In this document: piece after piece, positions 37,567-44,809 of the stretch
Position numbering within the stretch: position 1 is the first letter of the stretch
Layout of the letters: the number at the start of each line of letters is the position of its first letter
NCBI GenBank assembly: GCA_014841835.1
Contig: JACYUQ010000004.1
Coordinates: 186,001-250,000 of the forward strand
DNA length: 64,000 bases
Direction of reading: 5' to 3'
Source: Oxalobacteraceae sp. CFBP 13730
Lineage (GTDB): Bacteria > Pseudomonadota > Gammaproteobacteria > Burkholderiales > Burkholderiaceae_D
Translations under genes and position numbers: made by a program
Notes under the pieces: model-generated
Told to the model about the DNA's origin: nothing
Databases searched by the model: none
Seen by the model: the letters and a program-made list of their open reading frames with translations, nothing else

Positions 37567-38307
37567 TCAGGCTTGCCGGCGCAACTCGGCCACGAAATCG
37601 TAGTGGTCGCTGCGGCAGTAGGAATGGGTCAGTTCGACCGGCTGGCCCGATTCGAGATACCCTACGCGGGTGATGAACAGCACCGCGCGGCCTTCGGGCA
37701 CCTCGAGCCGCGTGGCCAGCTCCAGGTCGGCATTCATCGCGCGGATGTGCTGCAGCGCGCGCACCGGCAGGTGACCCGACTTGGACAGGTGCGCATACAG
37801 CGACGCGGCCACCAGTTCGGGGCGCGGCAACACGGCGGCCGGGATCACGCTCACTTCATAGGCCATGACGATGTCGTCGGCAAAGCGCAGCCGCTCGAGG
37901 CGCGCCACGCGCGCGCCGGGCGACAGGCCCAGCGAGAGCTGCTCGTCGGCGTCGGCCAGCATCGTGTCGCGCCGCAGCCATTGCGAGCGCGGGGTATAGC
38001 CGCGCTGCTGCAGTTGCTCGGAAAAGCTCGACAGCGTCGACAGCGGCTGCTCGATGCGCGGCGCGATGTAGTTGCCCGAGCCGCGCCGGCGCACCACCAG
38101 GCCCTGGTCGACCAGCTGGTCGATCGCCTTGCGCGCCGTGACGCGCGAGACGTCGAGCTGCTCGGACAGCATGCGCTCGGACGGCAGTGCCTGGTCGGCC
38201 TGGTACCGGCCGTCGCGCACGTCCTGCGCCAGCTTGCGCGCAAGCTGCTTGTAGAGCGGCGAATTGTCGTCGTGGTCGACCTGGAATCCGGGGCTGGGGC
38301 TGTTCAT
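37567..38307 (-). CDS. GntR-family (HutC/NagR-like) regulator with UTRA domain
   Basis: This 246-residue regulator has an N-terminal GntR winged helix (SPLYKQLARKLAQDVRDGRYQADQALPSERMLSEQLDVSRVTARKAIDQLVDQGLVVRRRGSGNYIAP) and a UTRA effector domain (about 95-246, ending ELTHSYCRSDHYDFVAELRR). NagR/DasR-like members respond to GlcNAc 6-phosphate, the product of MurQ, so product sensing is plausible. It is the first gene of the salvage unit. The ATG at 38307 was chosen; an open frame to 38403 crosses the operator region. Confidence 0.87.
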   Translation of the reverse strand: MNSPSPGFQVDHDDNSPLYKQLARKLAQDVRDGRYQADQALPSERMLSEQLDVSRVTARKAIDQLVDQGLVVRRRGSGNYIAPRIEQPLSTLSSFSEQLQQRGYTPRSQWLRRDTMLADADEQLSLGLSPGARVARLERLRFADDIVMAYEVSVIPAAVLPRPELVAASLYAHLSKSGHLPVRALQHIRAMNADLELATRLEVPEGRAVLFITRVGYLESGQPVELTHSYCRSDHYDFVAELRRQA

Positions 38308-38329
38308 GGCGTCGTGGCGAAGAGGGCTG

Positions 38330-38353
38330 GCATACCATGGAAGCATACCACTT
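38330..38353. promoter_or_regulatory. Candidate GntR operator in the divergent promoter region
   Basis: GCATACCA is directly repeated at 38330-38337 and 38343-38350, and the second copy continues as ATACCACTT (38345-38353), the 9-mer also found before murQ. The site lies between the GntR gene and the divergent serine hydrolase gene, so one protein could control both. Confidence 0.45.
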
Positions 38354-38465
38354 GCGACCAATGCAAAACGGTTATGCCCTGCGCACGGGTATTCATTGGT
38401 CAAGGGTTTCGCGCAGTCCGTATGCTGGACCGATAGTCACAATCACGCAACGCCAAGGGACGAAC

Positions 38466-39794
38466 ATGAATCACGGCAGGCGCACCCTGCTCGGCATGGC
38501 CATGCTGGGGACGATGGGACCATTATTTGCAGCAATGCCAACAGGCGGTGGTGCGGCAGACACCTTGCAGCGCCAGCTCGACGCCGAACTGGCGGCCATC
38601 GCCGAGGATCCGGCCTGCCCGCTGGCCAGCCTGTCGGTGCTGGCGCTGCGCGCCGGGCAGCCGGTGTACGAAGGTGCGTTCGGGCGTCGCACGATCGGCA
38701 ACGGCCTGTTCCCCGACCGCCCGGCCACGCCGGCGACGCTGTACCGGATTGCATCGATCTCGAAACTCGTTACCACGCTGGGGCTGATGCGGCTGCTGGA
38801 AGCGGGCCGCGTCGACCTGGACGCCGACGTCTCGGGCTACCTCGGCTTCACGCTGCGCAATCCCCATTTCCCGACCCAGGCCATCACGCTGCGACAGCTG
38901 CTCGTGCACACGTCGTCGCTGCGCGACGATGCCGGCTACTTCTGGCCGGCCACGACCGCGCTCAAGGACGTCGTCACGCCGGCTGTGCAGCCGATGTGGT
39001 CAAGCCTGGCCGGACCGGGCGCTTATTACACCTACTGCAACCTGGGGTTCGGCATCATCGGCACGATCATGGAGCGCGTCACCGGCGAACGGTTCGACCT
39101 GCTGATGACGCGCCTGGTGCTGCAGCCACTCGGGCTGCAGGCCGGCTACAACCCGGCCGGGTTGCCGAAGGCCGCACAGGACAATATCGCCACCATCTAC
39201 CGCAAGCGCGCCGTCGACAGCGAGGTCTGGGCGCCAAGCGGGCCGTGGATCGCCCAGGCCGACGATGTCGGCGCGCGGCCACCGGTGCCACCGCCTGGCC
39301 TGGACGGCTACGTTTCAGGCACCAATGCGACGCCGTTCAGCCCGACCGGTGGCCTGCGCATCGCCGCACGCGACCTGGGCGTCATCATGCGCATGCTGAT
39401 GGCCGGCGGCGTGCATGGCGGCGCGCGCCTGCTGCAGGGCGCGACGCTCGAGCGCATGTTCACGCGCCACTGGTCGTACGACGGCGTGGGCGGCAACGGC
39501 AATCCGCTGGGCAGCATCCTCAGTCCGCGCGGATTCGGCAACGCGCACTATCCGGACCGCCCCGGCCTGCGGCTGGCACCGGGCTTCGATGCAGTGGGCC
39601 ACCTGGGCGACGCCTACGGGCTGCGGTCCGTGTTCGCCATGGACCGCGCACGGGGCCATGGCGTGGTCGTGCTGGCCGGCGGCACGGGAACCGACCCGGC
39701 CGCCACACCGGGGCGCACGACGGCATTGGCGCGTTATGAAGAGCGCATCGTGGCCGCCTTGCACCGCCGCGCCATTCTCGGGTTGGCGGATTGA
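38466..39794 (+). CDS. Tat-exported serine hydrolase (beta-lactamase/class C PBP fold)
   Basis: This 442-residue protein begins with a twin-arginine-type leader (MNHGRRTLLGMAMLGTMGPLFAA). The S12 fold has SISK (S97-K100), YCN (190-192) and a late HLG motif near residue 395 in place of KTG, typical of EstB-like esterases, D-aminopeptidases and AmpH-like enzymes. It is divergent from the salvage unit and shares its control region, suggesting it acts on wall peptides outside the membrane. An AAGGGA ribosome site supports the ATG at 38466. The precise reaction is unknown. Confidence 0.83.
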   Translation: MNHGRRTLLGMAMLGTMGPLFAAMPTGGGAADTLQRQLDAELAAIAEDPACPLASLSVLALRAGQPVYEGAFGRRTIGNGLFPDRPATPATLYRIASISKLVTTLGLMRLLEAGRVDLDADVSGYLGFTLRNPHFPTQAITLRQLLVHTSSLRDDAGYFWPATTALKDVVTPAVQPMWSSLAGPGAYYTYCNLGFGIIGTIMERVTGERFDLLMTRLVLQPLGLQAGYNPAGLPKAAQDNIATIYRKRAVDSEVWAPSGPWIAQADDVGARPPVPPPGLDGYVSGTNATPFSPTGGLRIAARDLGVIMRMLMAGGVHGGARLLQGATLERMFTRHWSYDGVGGNGNPLGSILSPRGFGNAHYPDRPGLRLAPGFDAVGHLGDAYGLRSVFAMDRARGHGVVVLAGGTGTDPAATPGRTTALARYEERIVAALHRRAILGLAD

Positions 39795-39819
39795 CCGGCA
39801 TGCATGCGCGTACATATAT
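39791..39819 (+). promoter_or_regulatory. Candidate sigma-70 promoter of dadA
   Basis: TTGACC (39791-39796) and ATATAT (39814-39819) are 17 bases apart. The left arm of a 10-bp inverted repeat (CCGGCATGCA at 39795-39804; TGCATGCCGG at 39856-39865) overlaps the spacer, so a looping or dimeric regulator could act here. The dadA start is about 90 bases downstream. Confidence 0.45.
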
Positions 39820-39909
39820 CCCGGTTATGAGCGCGCGCGCTAGATTCATTGGCAGTGCATGCCGGCTGCCCCTAAGCTCCCTGTCCCCACCCGAAAAAAA
39901 GAGTCCGGC

Positions 39910-41145
39910 ATGCAGCACATAATCGTCATCGGCGGCGGCGTCGTCGGCCTGGCCTCCGCCTGGTGGCTGCTCGAGGCTGGCCACGAGGTCACGCTGCTCG
40001 AGCGCGCGCCGGACGTGGGCAGCGGCGCCAGCTACGGCAATGGCGGGCAGCTCAGCTACCGCTACGTGTCGCCGCTGGCCGACGCCGGCATCCCGCTCAA
40101 GGCCTTCAAATGGCTGTTTCAGGCCGACGGCCCGCTGCGTTTCAGGCCGGAAGCCGACCTGCGCCAGTACCGCTGGCTGGCCAGCTTTCTGGCCCACTGC
40201 CGCGCCGACGTCAACCGCCGCACCACGGCCAAGCTGCTCGAGCTGGGCGACCTGTCGCGCCGGGCGATGGCCTCCCTCTCCCTGGTCGTGCCGCCAGAGC
40301 GCTTTGGCTGGCGAGACGCCGGCAAGCTGGTGGTGTTTCGCACGCGCGCCGCGTTCGATGTCGCCGCGGCCAAACCCGGCGCCGGCCAGATCTGGTCGCC
40401 CGAAGAATGTACGGCGCACGAACCCGCGCTGGGCGCGGCCCAGCACCTGCTGGCCGGCGGCATCTACAACCCAGGCGAAGCCGTGGCCGACTGCCACGCC
40501 TTCTGCGTGGCGCTGGCCGAACGGCTGGGCGAGCATCCGCGCTTTCGCGGGGTCGTCAACAGTACCGCGCTGGGACTGCGTGCAGAGCGGGGCCGCATCA
40601 CCGGCATCGACACGGTCGGTGGCCTGGTCACGGCCGACGCGTATGTGCTGGCCGCCGGCATCCAGAGCCGCACGCTGGCCGACACGGTGGGCATCTACCT
40701 GCCGCTGTACCCGCTCAAGGGCTACAGCCTGAGCGCCCCGATCCGCCAGGACGACATCGCGCCGGAGATCAGCGTGACCGACTTCGAGCGCAAGGTGCTG
40801 TATGCGCGCATCGGCGACCGGCTGCGCGTGGCGGCGATGGTCGACATGGTAGGCGAGGATCTCTCGCTCGACGCCAAACGCGTCGCGGGCCTGACGCGCC
40901 TGGTGCGCGAGACGATGCCGCGCGCGGCCGATTATTCGCAGGTGTCGGCGTGGGCCGGATTGCGGCCAGCCACGCCCAGCAGCGCGCCGATCATCGGGGC
41001 CACGCGCTACGACAATCTGTGGCTCAACGTCGGACACGGGCCGCTGGGCTTCACGTTTGCCTGCGGCAGCGCGGCCGTGCTGGCGGATCTGGTGCAGGGG
41101 AAGGCGCCGCCATTTGCGCTTAATGGCTTGACGCTGCGCCGCTAG
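39910..41145 (+). CDS. dadA: D-amino acid dehydrogenase, DadA-like FAD enzyme
   Basis: This 411-residue flavoprotein has the dinucleotide motif IVIGGGVVGLASAWWLLEAGHEVTLLER and the DadA-like segment GASYGNGGQLSYRYVSPLAD. The C-terminal SAWAGLRPATPSSAPIIGATRYDNLWLNVGHGPLGFTFACGSA closes the FAD site. It oxidises D-amino acids such as D-Ala to 2-oxo acids and feeds electrons to the respiratory chain. Downstream of a wall-acting hydrolase and near the VanX-like gene, D-Ala from peptidoglycan is the likely substrate. The stop overlaps a palindrome of the toxin-antitoxin operon. Confidence 0.88.
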   Translation: MQHIIVIGGGVVGLASAWWLLEAGHEVTLLERAPDVGSGASYGNGGQLSYRYVSPLADAGIPLKAFKWLFQADGPLRFRPEADLRQYRWLASFLAHCRADVNRRTTAKLLELGDLSRRAMASLSLVVPPERFGWRDAGKLVVFRTRAAFDVAAAKPGAGQIWSPEECTAHEPALGAAQHLLAGGIYNPGEAVADCHAFCVALAERLGEHPRFRGVVNSTALGLRAERGRITGIDTVGGLVTADAYVLAAGIQSRTLADTVGIYLPLYPLKGYSLSAPIRQDDIAPEISVTDFERKVLYARIGDRLRVAAMVDMVGEDLSLDAKRVAGLTRLVRETMPRAADYSQVSAWAGLRPATPSSAPIIGATRYDNLWLNVGHGPLGFTFACGSAAVLADLVQGKAPPFALNGLTLRR

Positions 41146-41160
41146 TACTATATTTAGTAC
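41145..41160. promoter_or_regulatory. Candidate operator of the toxin-antitoxin operon
   Basis: GTACTA-TATT-TAGTAC is a perfect inverted repeat whose first base belongs to the dadA stop codon. A TATGAT -10-like element follows at 41181-41186 and a CGGAGG ribosome site just before the antitoxin ATG. Antitoxin autorepression at such a palindrome is usual. Confidence 0.55.
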
Positions 41161-41210
41161 GCAATTTAGACCTGTGGTGCTATGATCAGCGATCGACCAG
41201 CGGAGGCACC

Positions 41211-41486
41211 ATGAACTTTTCCAATATCCAACCCATCAGTTATTTGAAAACGAATACCAGCGATGTGGTCAAGTTGGTTCAGGAAACCCATGATCCCGTG
41301 GCCATTACTGTCAATGGCCGGGTGCAGGCAATCGTCCAGGATCCGGTGAGCTATCAGAAGACGCAGGATCAATTGACGATGCTACGGCTGCTTGCCCATG
41401 GCAGGAAGCAAATTGAAGACGGCAAGGTTACCGGTCATGATGATTTTTTTGCGCAACTGGATGCACAAGACAACGCGCCCGAATAG
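41211..41486 (+). CDS. Type II antitoxin, Phd/YefM family
   Basis: A 91-residue protein beginning MNFSNIQPISYLKTNTSDV, with VVKLVQETHDPVAITVNGRVQAIVQDPVSYQ, the Phd/YefM N-terminal DNA-binding fold. The C-terminal 35 residues are charged and probably wrap the toxin. The gene starts with a strong CGGAGG site and ends three bases before the toxin start. Its GC content is clearly below that of its neighbours, consistent with acquisition by transfer. Confidence 0.87.
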   Translation: MNFSNIQPISYLKTNTSDVVKLVQETHDPVAITVNGRVQAIVQDPVSYQKTQDQLTMLRLLAHGRKQIEDGKVTGHDDFFAQLDAQDNAPE

Positions 41487-41489
41487 ATC

Positions 41490-41813
41490 ATGAAGATCAT
41501 CTGGACCGAATCTGCCCAGGACGACCTGCTCACGATCCGCCAATACCTGAAGCAGTCCGAATCGCCGGACTACGCCAGAAAGGTGACGCAGCAAATCCGC
41601 GATGAAGTGGCATCCCTGATGCCATGGCCCAATAAAGGGACGCTCGTAGGCGAGCTGGAAGAGCTCAACCTCCCCCGGTACCGTCAGCTTCTGGCCGGTC
41701 AACACCGCATCATTGTTGAGCGTGGCGATCGTGAATGCTTTTATATTTACATCGTTTGCCATACGAGCCGCGATCTGGCAGCACTGTTACGTCGACGAAT
41801 CCTGTCGAGTTAG
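41490..41813 (+). CDS. Type II toxin, RelE/ParE superfamily
   Basis: A 107-residue protein with the RelE/ParE pattern: KIIWTESAQDDLLTIRQYL at the N-terminus, a central LPRYRQLLAGQHRIIVERGD strand pair, and the C-terminal YIYIVCHTSRDLAALLRRRIL. Whether it cleaves mRNA (RelE) or blocks gyrase (ParE) cannot be settled from sequence alone; the motif set looks closer to ParE. It is cotranscribed with the antitoxin. Confidence 0.87.
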   Translation: MKIIWTESAQDDLLTIRQYLKQSESPDYARKVTQQIRDEVASLMPWPNKGTLVGELEELNLPRYRQLLAGQHRIIVERGDRECFYIYIVCHTSRDLAALLRRRILSS

Positions 41814-41886
41814 CCGACTGGTCTGGCGAGGCCTTCCCAAAGCACCCACCTGACCATCGTTGGTGAAATCGCGGATAATTGCCGCC

Positions 41887-42345
41887 ATGCCTTCCCGCCC
41901 CACCTCCCCCTGCCCCTGCGGCGGCCCCTCGTTCGACAGCTGCTGCGGCCCGTTCCTGGCCGGCGCGGCCCTGCCGCCGACGGCCGAACAGTTGATGCGC
42001 TCGCGCTATACCGCCTTCACGCTGGGCGACGAGGCGTACCTGCGCGCCACCTGGCACCCCAGCACCCGGCCGCAGGAACCGATCGTCGACAACGAGCCCG
42101 TCCGCTGGCTAGGCCTGGAGATAAAAACTGCTTTACGTTTACGTCAACGTAAAGCAGAATTGCCGGACGTTCCAGGCGACCAGGACCACCCGCGCGACGA
42201 AGACCACGTCGAATTCGTCGCCCGCTTCAAGGTGGGCGGGCGCGCGCACCGTCTCCATGAGCGCAGCCGCTTCGTGCGCGAAGCCGGCCCCGATGGCGCG
42301 CCACGCTGGTTTTACCTGGACGGCAGTTTCCCCGACAAGAAGTAA
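41887..42345 (+). CDS. YchJ-family protein (UPF0225) with an internal operator
   Basis: A 152-residue protein starting with an SEC-C-like zinc motif (CPCGG, then SCCGPFL) and the YchJ core AEQLMRSRYTAFTLGDEAYLRATWHPSTRP, WLGLEI and VEFVARF, RLHERSRFVRE. The function of YchJ is unknown. It lacks the second C-terminal SEC-C motif found in E. coli. Residues 82-90 (ALRLRQRKA) fall in a variable loop and are encoded by a LiuR-type double box, suggesting that the loop tolerates the operator. The ATG at 41887 is the family start; the frame is open to a GTG at 41860. Confidence 0.82.
   Translation: MPSRPTSPCPCGGPSFDSCCGPFLAGAALPPTAEQLMRSRYTAFTLGDEAYLRATWHPSTRPQEPIVDNEPVRWLGLEIKTALRLRQRKAELPDVPGDQDHPRDEDHVEFVARFKVGGRAHRLHERSRFVREAGPDGAPRWFYLDGSFPDKK
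42131..42154. promoter_or_regulatory. LiuR-type box 3, overlapping double site
   Basis: Two overlapping 16-mers are TTTACGTTTACGTCAA (42132-42147) and TTTACGTCAACGTAAA (42138-42153). The second is a perfect match to the pattern deduced from box 2. The whole 24-bp stretch is nearly palindromic. It lies inside the YchJ-like coding sequence, 237 bases before liuB. Confidence 0.75.
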
Positions 42346-42390
42346 AGCGCTGCCAGACACCCAGGGCGGCGACAGACCAGAGGACGGCAC

Positions 42391-43998
42391 ATGCCCCAGA
42401 TCGAAAGCAAACTGAACCCGCGCAGCGAGGATTTCAAGGCCAATGCCACCGCCATGCAGGCCGTGGTGGACGACTTGCGCGCGCGCGTGGCGCAACTGGC
42501 GCAAGGCGGCGGCGCCGAAGCCAGTGCGCGTCACCTCGCGCGCGGCAAGCTGCTGCCGCGCGAGCGTGTCGAACATCTGCTCGATCCGGGTACGCCCTTC
42601 CTCGAATTTTCGCAACTGGCCGCCTACGAGATGTATGACGGCGCCGCGCCCAGCGCCGGCATCATCACCGGCATCGGCCGGGTAAGCGGCCACGAATGCG
42701 TGATCGTCTGCAATGACGCCACCGTCAAGGGCGGCACCTATTACCCGATGACGGTCAAGAAGCACCTGCGCGCGCAGGAGATCGCCGAGCAGAACAACCT
42801 CCCCTGCATCTATCTGGTCGACTCGGGCGGCGCCAATCTGCCGAACCAGGACGACGTGTTCCCCGACCGCGACCACTTCGGCCGCATCTTCTACAACCAG
42901 GCGAATCTGTCGGCCAAGGGTGTGCCGCAGATCGCCGTCGTGATGGGCTCGTGCACCGCCGGCGGCGCCTACGTGCCCGCGATGAGCGACGAGTCGATCA
43001 TCGTCAAGGACCAGGGCACGATTTTCCTGGGCGGCCCGCCGCTGGTGAAAGCGGCAACCGGTGAAGTCGTCAGCGCCGAAGACCTGGGCGGGGGCGACGT
43101 GCACACGCGCCTGTCGGGCGTTGCCGACCATCTGGCGCAGAACGATCCGCATGCGCTGTCGCTGGCGCGCACGATCGTGTCGAATCTGAACCGCGTCAAG
43201 CCGCAGCAGGGCGAACGGCGCGCAAGCGTCGAGCCGCACTATCCGGCGTCGGAACTGTACGGCGTCATCCCGGTCGATACGCGCAAGCCGTTCGACGTGC
43301 GCGAAGTGATCGCGCGCGTGGTCGACGGCAGCGTGTTCGACGAATTCAAGGCGCGCTACGGCACGACGCTCGTGTGCGGCTTCGCCCACATCTTCGGCAT
43401 GAAGGTCGGCATCATCGCCAACAACGGCATCCTGTTTTCCGAGTCAGCGTTGAAGGGCGCGCACTTCATCGAGCTGTGCTGCCAGCGCAAGATTCCGCTC
43501 GTGTTCTTGCAGAACATCACCGGCTTCATGGTCGGGCGCAAATACGAGAACGAGGGCATCGCGCGCAATGGCGCCAAGATGGTCACCGCCGTGGCCACCG
43601 CTGCCGTGCCGAAGTTCACCGTCATCATCGGCGGCTCGTTCGGCGCCGGCAACTACGGCATGTGCGGCCGCGCGTTTTCGCCACGCTTCCTGTGGATGTG
43701 GCCCAATGCGCGCATCTCGGTGATGGGCGGCGACCAGGCCGCATCGGTGCTGGCCACCGTCAAGCGCGACGGCATCGAAGGCCGCGGGGGCCAGTGGTCG
43801 CCGGAAGAAGAAGCCGCGTTCAAGCAGCCGATCCGCGACCAGTACGAGCACCAGGGCCACCCGTATTACGCGTCGGCGCGCCTGTGGGACGACGGCGTGA
43901 TCGACCCGGCCGACACCCGCACGGTGCTGGGCCTGGGCTTGTCCGCCGCCATGAACCAGCCGATCGGCGACACGACGTTCGGCGTGTTCCGCATGTAA
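42391..43998 (+). CDS. liuB: Methylcrotonyl-CoA carboxylase, carboxyltransferase (beta) subunit
   Basis: A 535-residue carboxyltransferase of the MCC beta type: [24 protein letters not shown] near the N-terminus, the oxyanion segments [17 protein letters not shown] and [34 protein letters not shown], and an acyl-CoA binding region between. It carboxylates 3-methylcrotonyl-CoA with biotin on the alpha subunit in leucine breakdown. The alpha subunit is 5.4 kb downstream with four biotin genes between. The promoter is probably inside the YchJ-like gene, where the LiuR double box lies. Confidence 0.94.
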   Translation: MPQIESKLNPRSEDFKANATAMQAVVDDLRARVAQLAQGGGAEASARHLARGKLLPRERVEHLLDPGTPFLEFSQLAAYEMYDGAAPSAGIITGIGRVSGHECVIVCNDATVKGGTYYPMTVKKHLRAQEIAEQNNLPCIYLVDSGGANLPNQDDVFPDRDHFGRIFYNQANLSAKGVPQIAVVMGSCTAGGAYVPAMSDESIIVKDQGTIFLGGPPLVKAATGEVVSAEDLGGGDVHTRLSGVADHLAQNDPHALSLARTIVSNLNRVKPQQGERRASVEPHYPASELYGVIPVDTRKPFDVREVIARVVDGSVFDEFKARYGTTLVCGFAHIFGMKVGIIANNGILFSESALKGAHFIELCCQRKIPLVFLQNITGFMVGRKYENEGIARNGAKMVTAVATAAVPKFTVIIGGSFGAGNYGMCGRAFSPRFLWMWPNARISVMGGDQAASVLATVKRDGIEGRGGQWSPEEEAAFKQPIRDQYEHQGHPYYASARLWDDGVIDPADTRTVLGLGLSAAMNQPIGDTTFGVFRM

Positions 43999-44008
43999 GG
44001 GGATGACC

Positions 44009-44794
44009 ATGACCTATGACACCCTGCTCGTGACCGTCGCCGACAAGGTCGCCACCGTCACGCTGAACCGCCCCGACCTGCGCAATGCCTTCAACGAAGA
44101 GGCGATTGCCGAACTGGCGCGCGTGTTCGATGAACTCGGCCGCAACGACGCCGTGCGCGCGATCGTCCTGGCCGCCAACGGCCCGTCGTTCTGCGCCGGC
44201 GCGGACCTGAACTGGATGAAAAAGATGGCCGGCTACTCGCATGACGAGAACCATGCCGATGCGATGCGCCTGGCCGCCATGCTGCGCACGATCTACCTGT
44301 GCCCCAAGCCGGTGGTGGCGCGCGTGCAGGGCGATTGCTACGCCGGCGGCATGGGCCTGGTGGCGGCCTGCGACATCGTCGTTGCGAGCGACACAGCTGG
44401 TTTTTGCCTGTCCGAAGTGAAGCTCGGGCTGATTCCGGCTACCATCTCGCCTTACGTGATCAAGGCGATGGGCGAACAGGCGGCGCGCCGGTACTTTATA
44501 ACGGCCGAGCGCTTCGATGCGGCCGAGGCACAGCGCATCGGTGTTGCGCACACCGTCGTGGCATCGGAAGCGCTTGACGCCACCGTCGCCGGGATCGTCA
44601 AGGCGCTGGTGAACAACAGCCCGCACGCCGTCCGGCAGGCCAAGACGCTGGTGCGCGAGATGGTCGGCCAGCCGGTCGACGATGCGCTGCTGCGTGACAC
44701 GGCGGGCCGCATCGCCGCGATCCGTGCATCGACCGAAGGCCGCGAAGGCGTGGCCTCGTTCCTTGAAAAGCGCAAGCCGACATGGATTAACTAG
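44009..44794 (+). CDS. liuC: Enoyl-CoA hydratase, probable methylglutaconyl-CoA hydratase
   Basis: A 261-residue crotonase-fold protein with VTLNRPDLRNAFNEEAI, the oxyanion loop FCAGADLNWMKKMAGY and GDCYAGGMGLVAACDIVVAS. The ADLNWMK segment is usual for LiuC-type methylglutaconyl-CoA hydratases. It hydrates 3-methylglutaconyl-CoA to HMG-CoA. I chose the ATG at 44009 because AAGGGG is six bases upstream; an in-frame ATG at 44003 would overlap that ribosome site. It lies between liuB and bioA in an unbroken unit. Confidence 0.9.
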   Translation: MTYDTLLVTVADKVATVTLNRPDLRNAFNEEAIAELARVFDELGRNDAVRAIVLAANGPSFCAGADLNWMKKMAGYSHDENHADAMRLAAMLRTIYLCPKPVVARVQGDCYAGGMGLVAACDIVVASDTAGFCLSEVKLGLIPATISPYVIKAMGEQAARRYFITAERFDAAEAQRIGVAHTVVASEALDATVAGIVKALVNNSPHAVRQAKTLVREMVGQPVDDALLRDTAGRIAAIRASTEGREGVASFLEKRKPTWIN

Positions 44795-44809
44795 TATTGG
44801 AAATGTATA

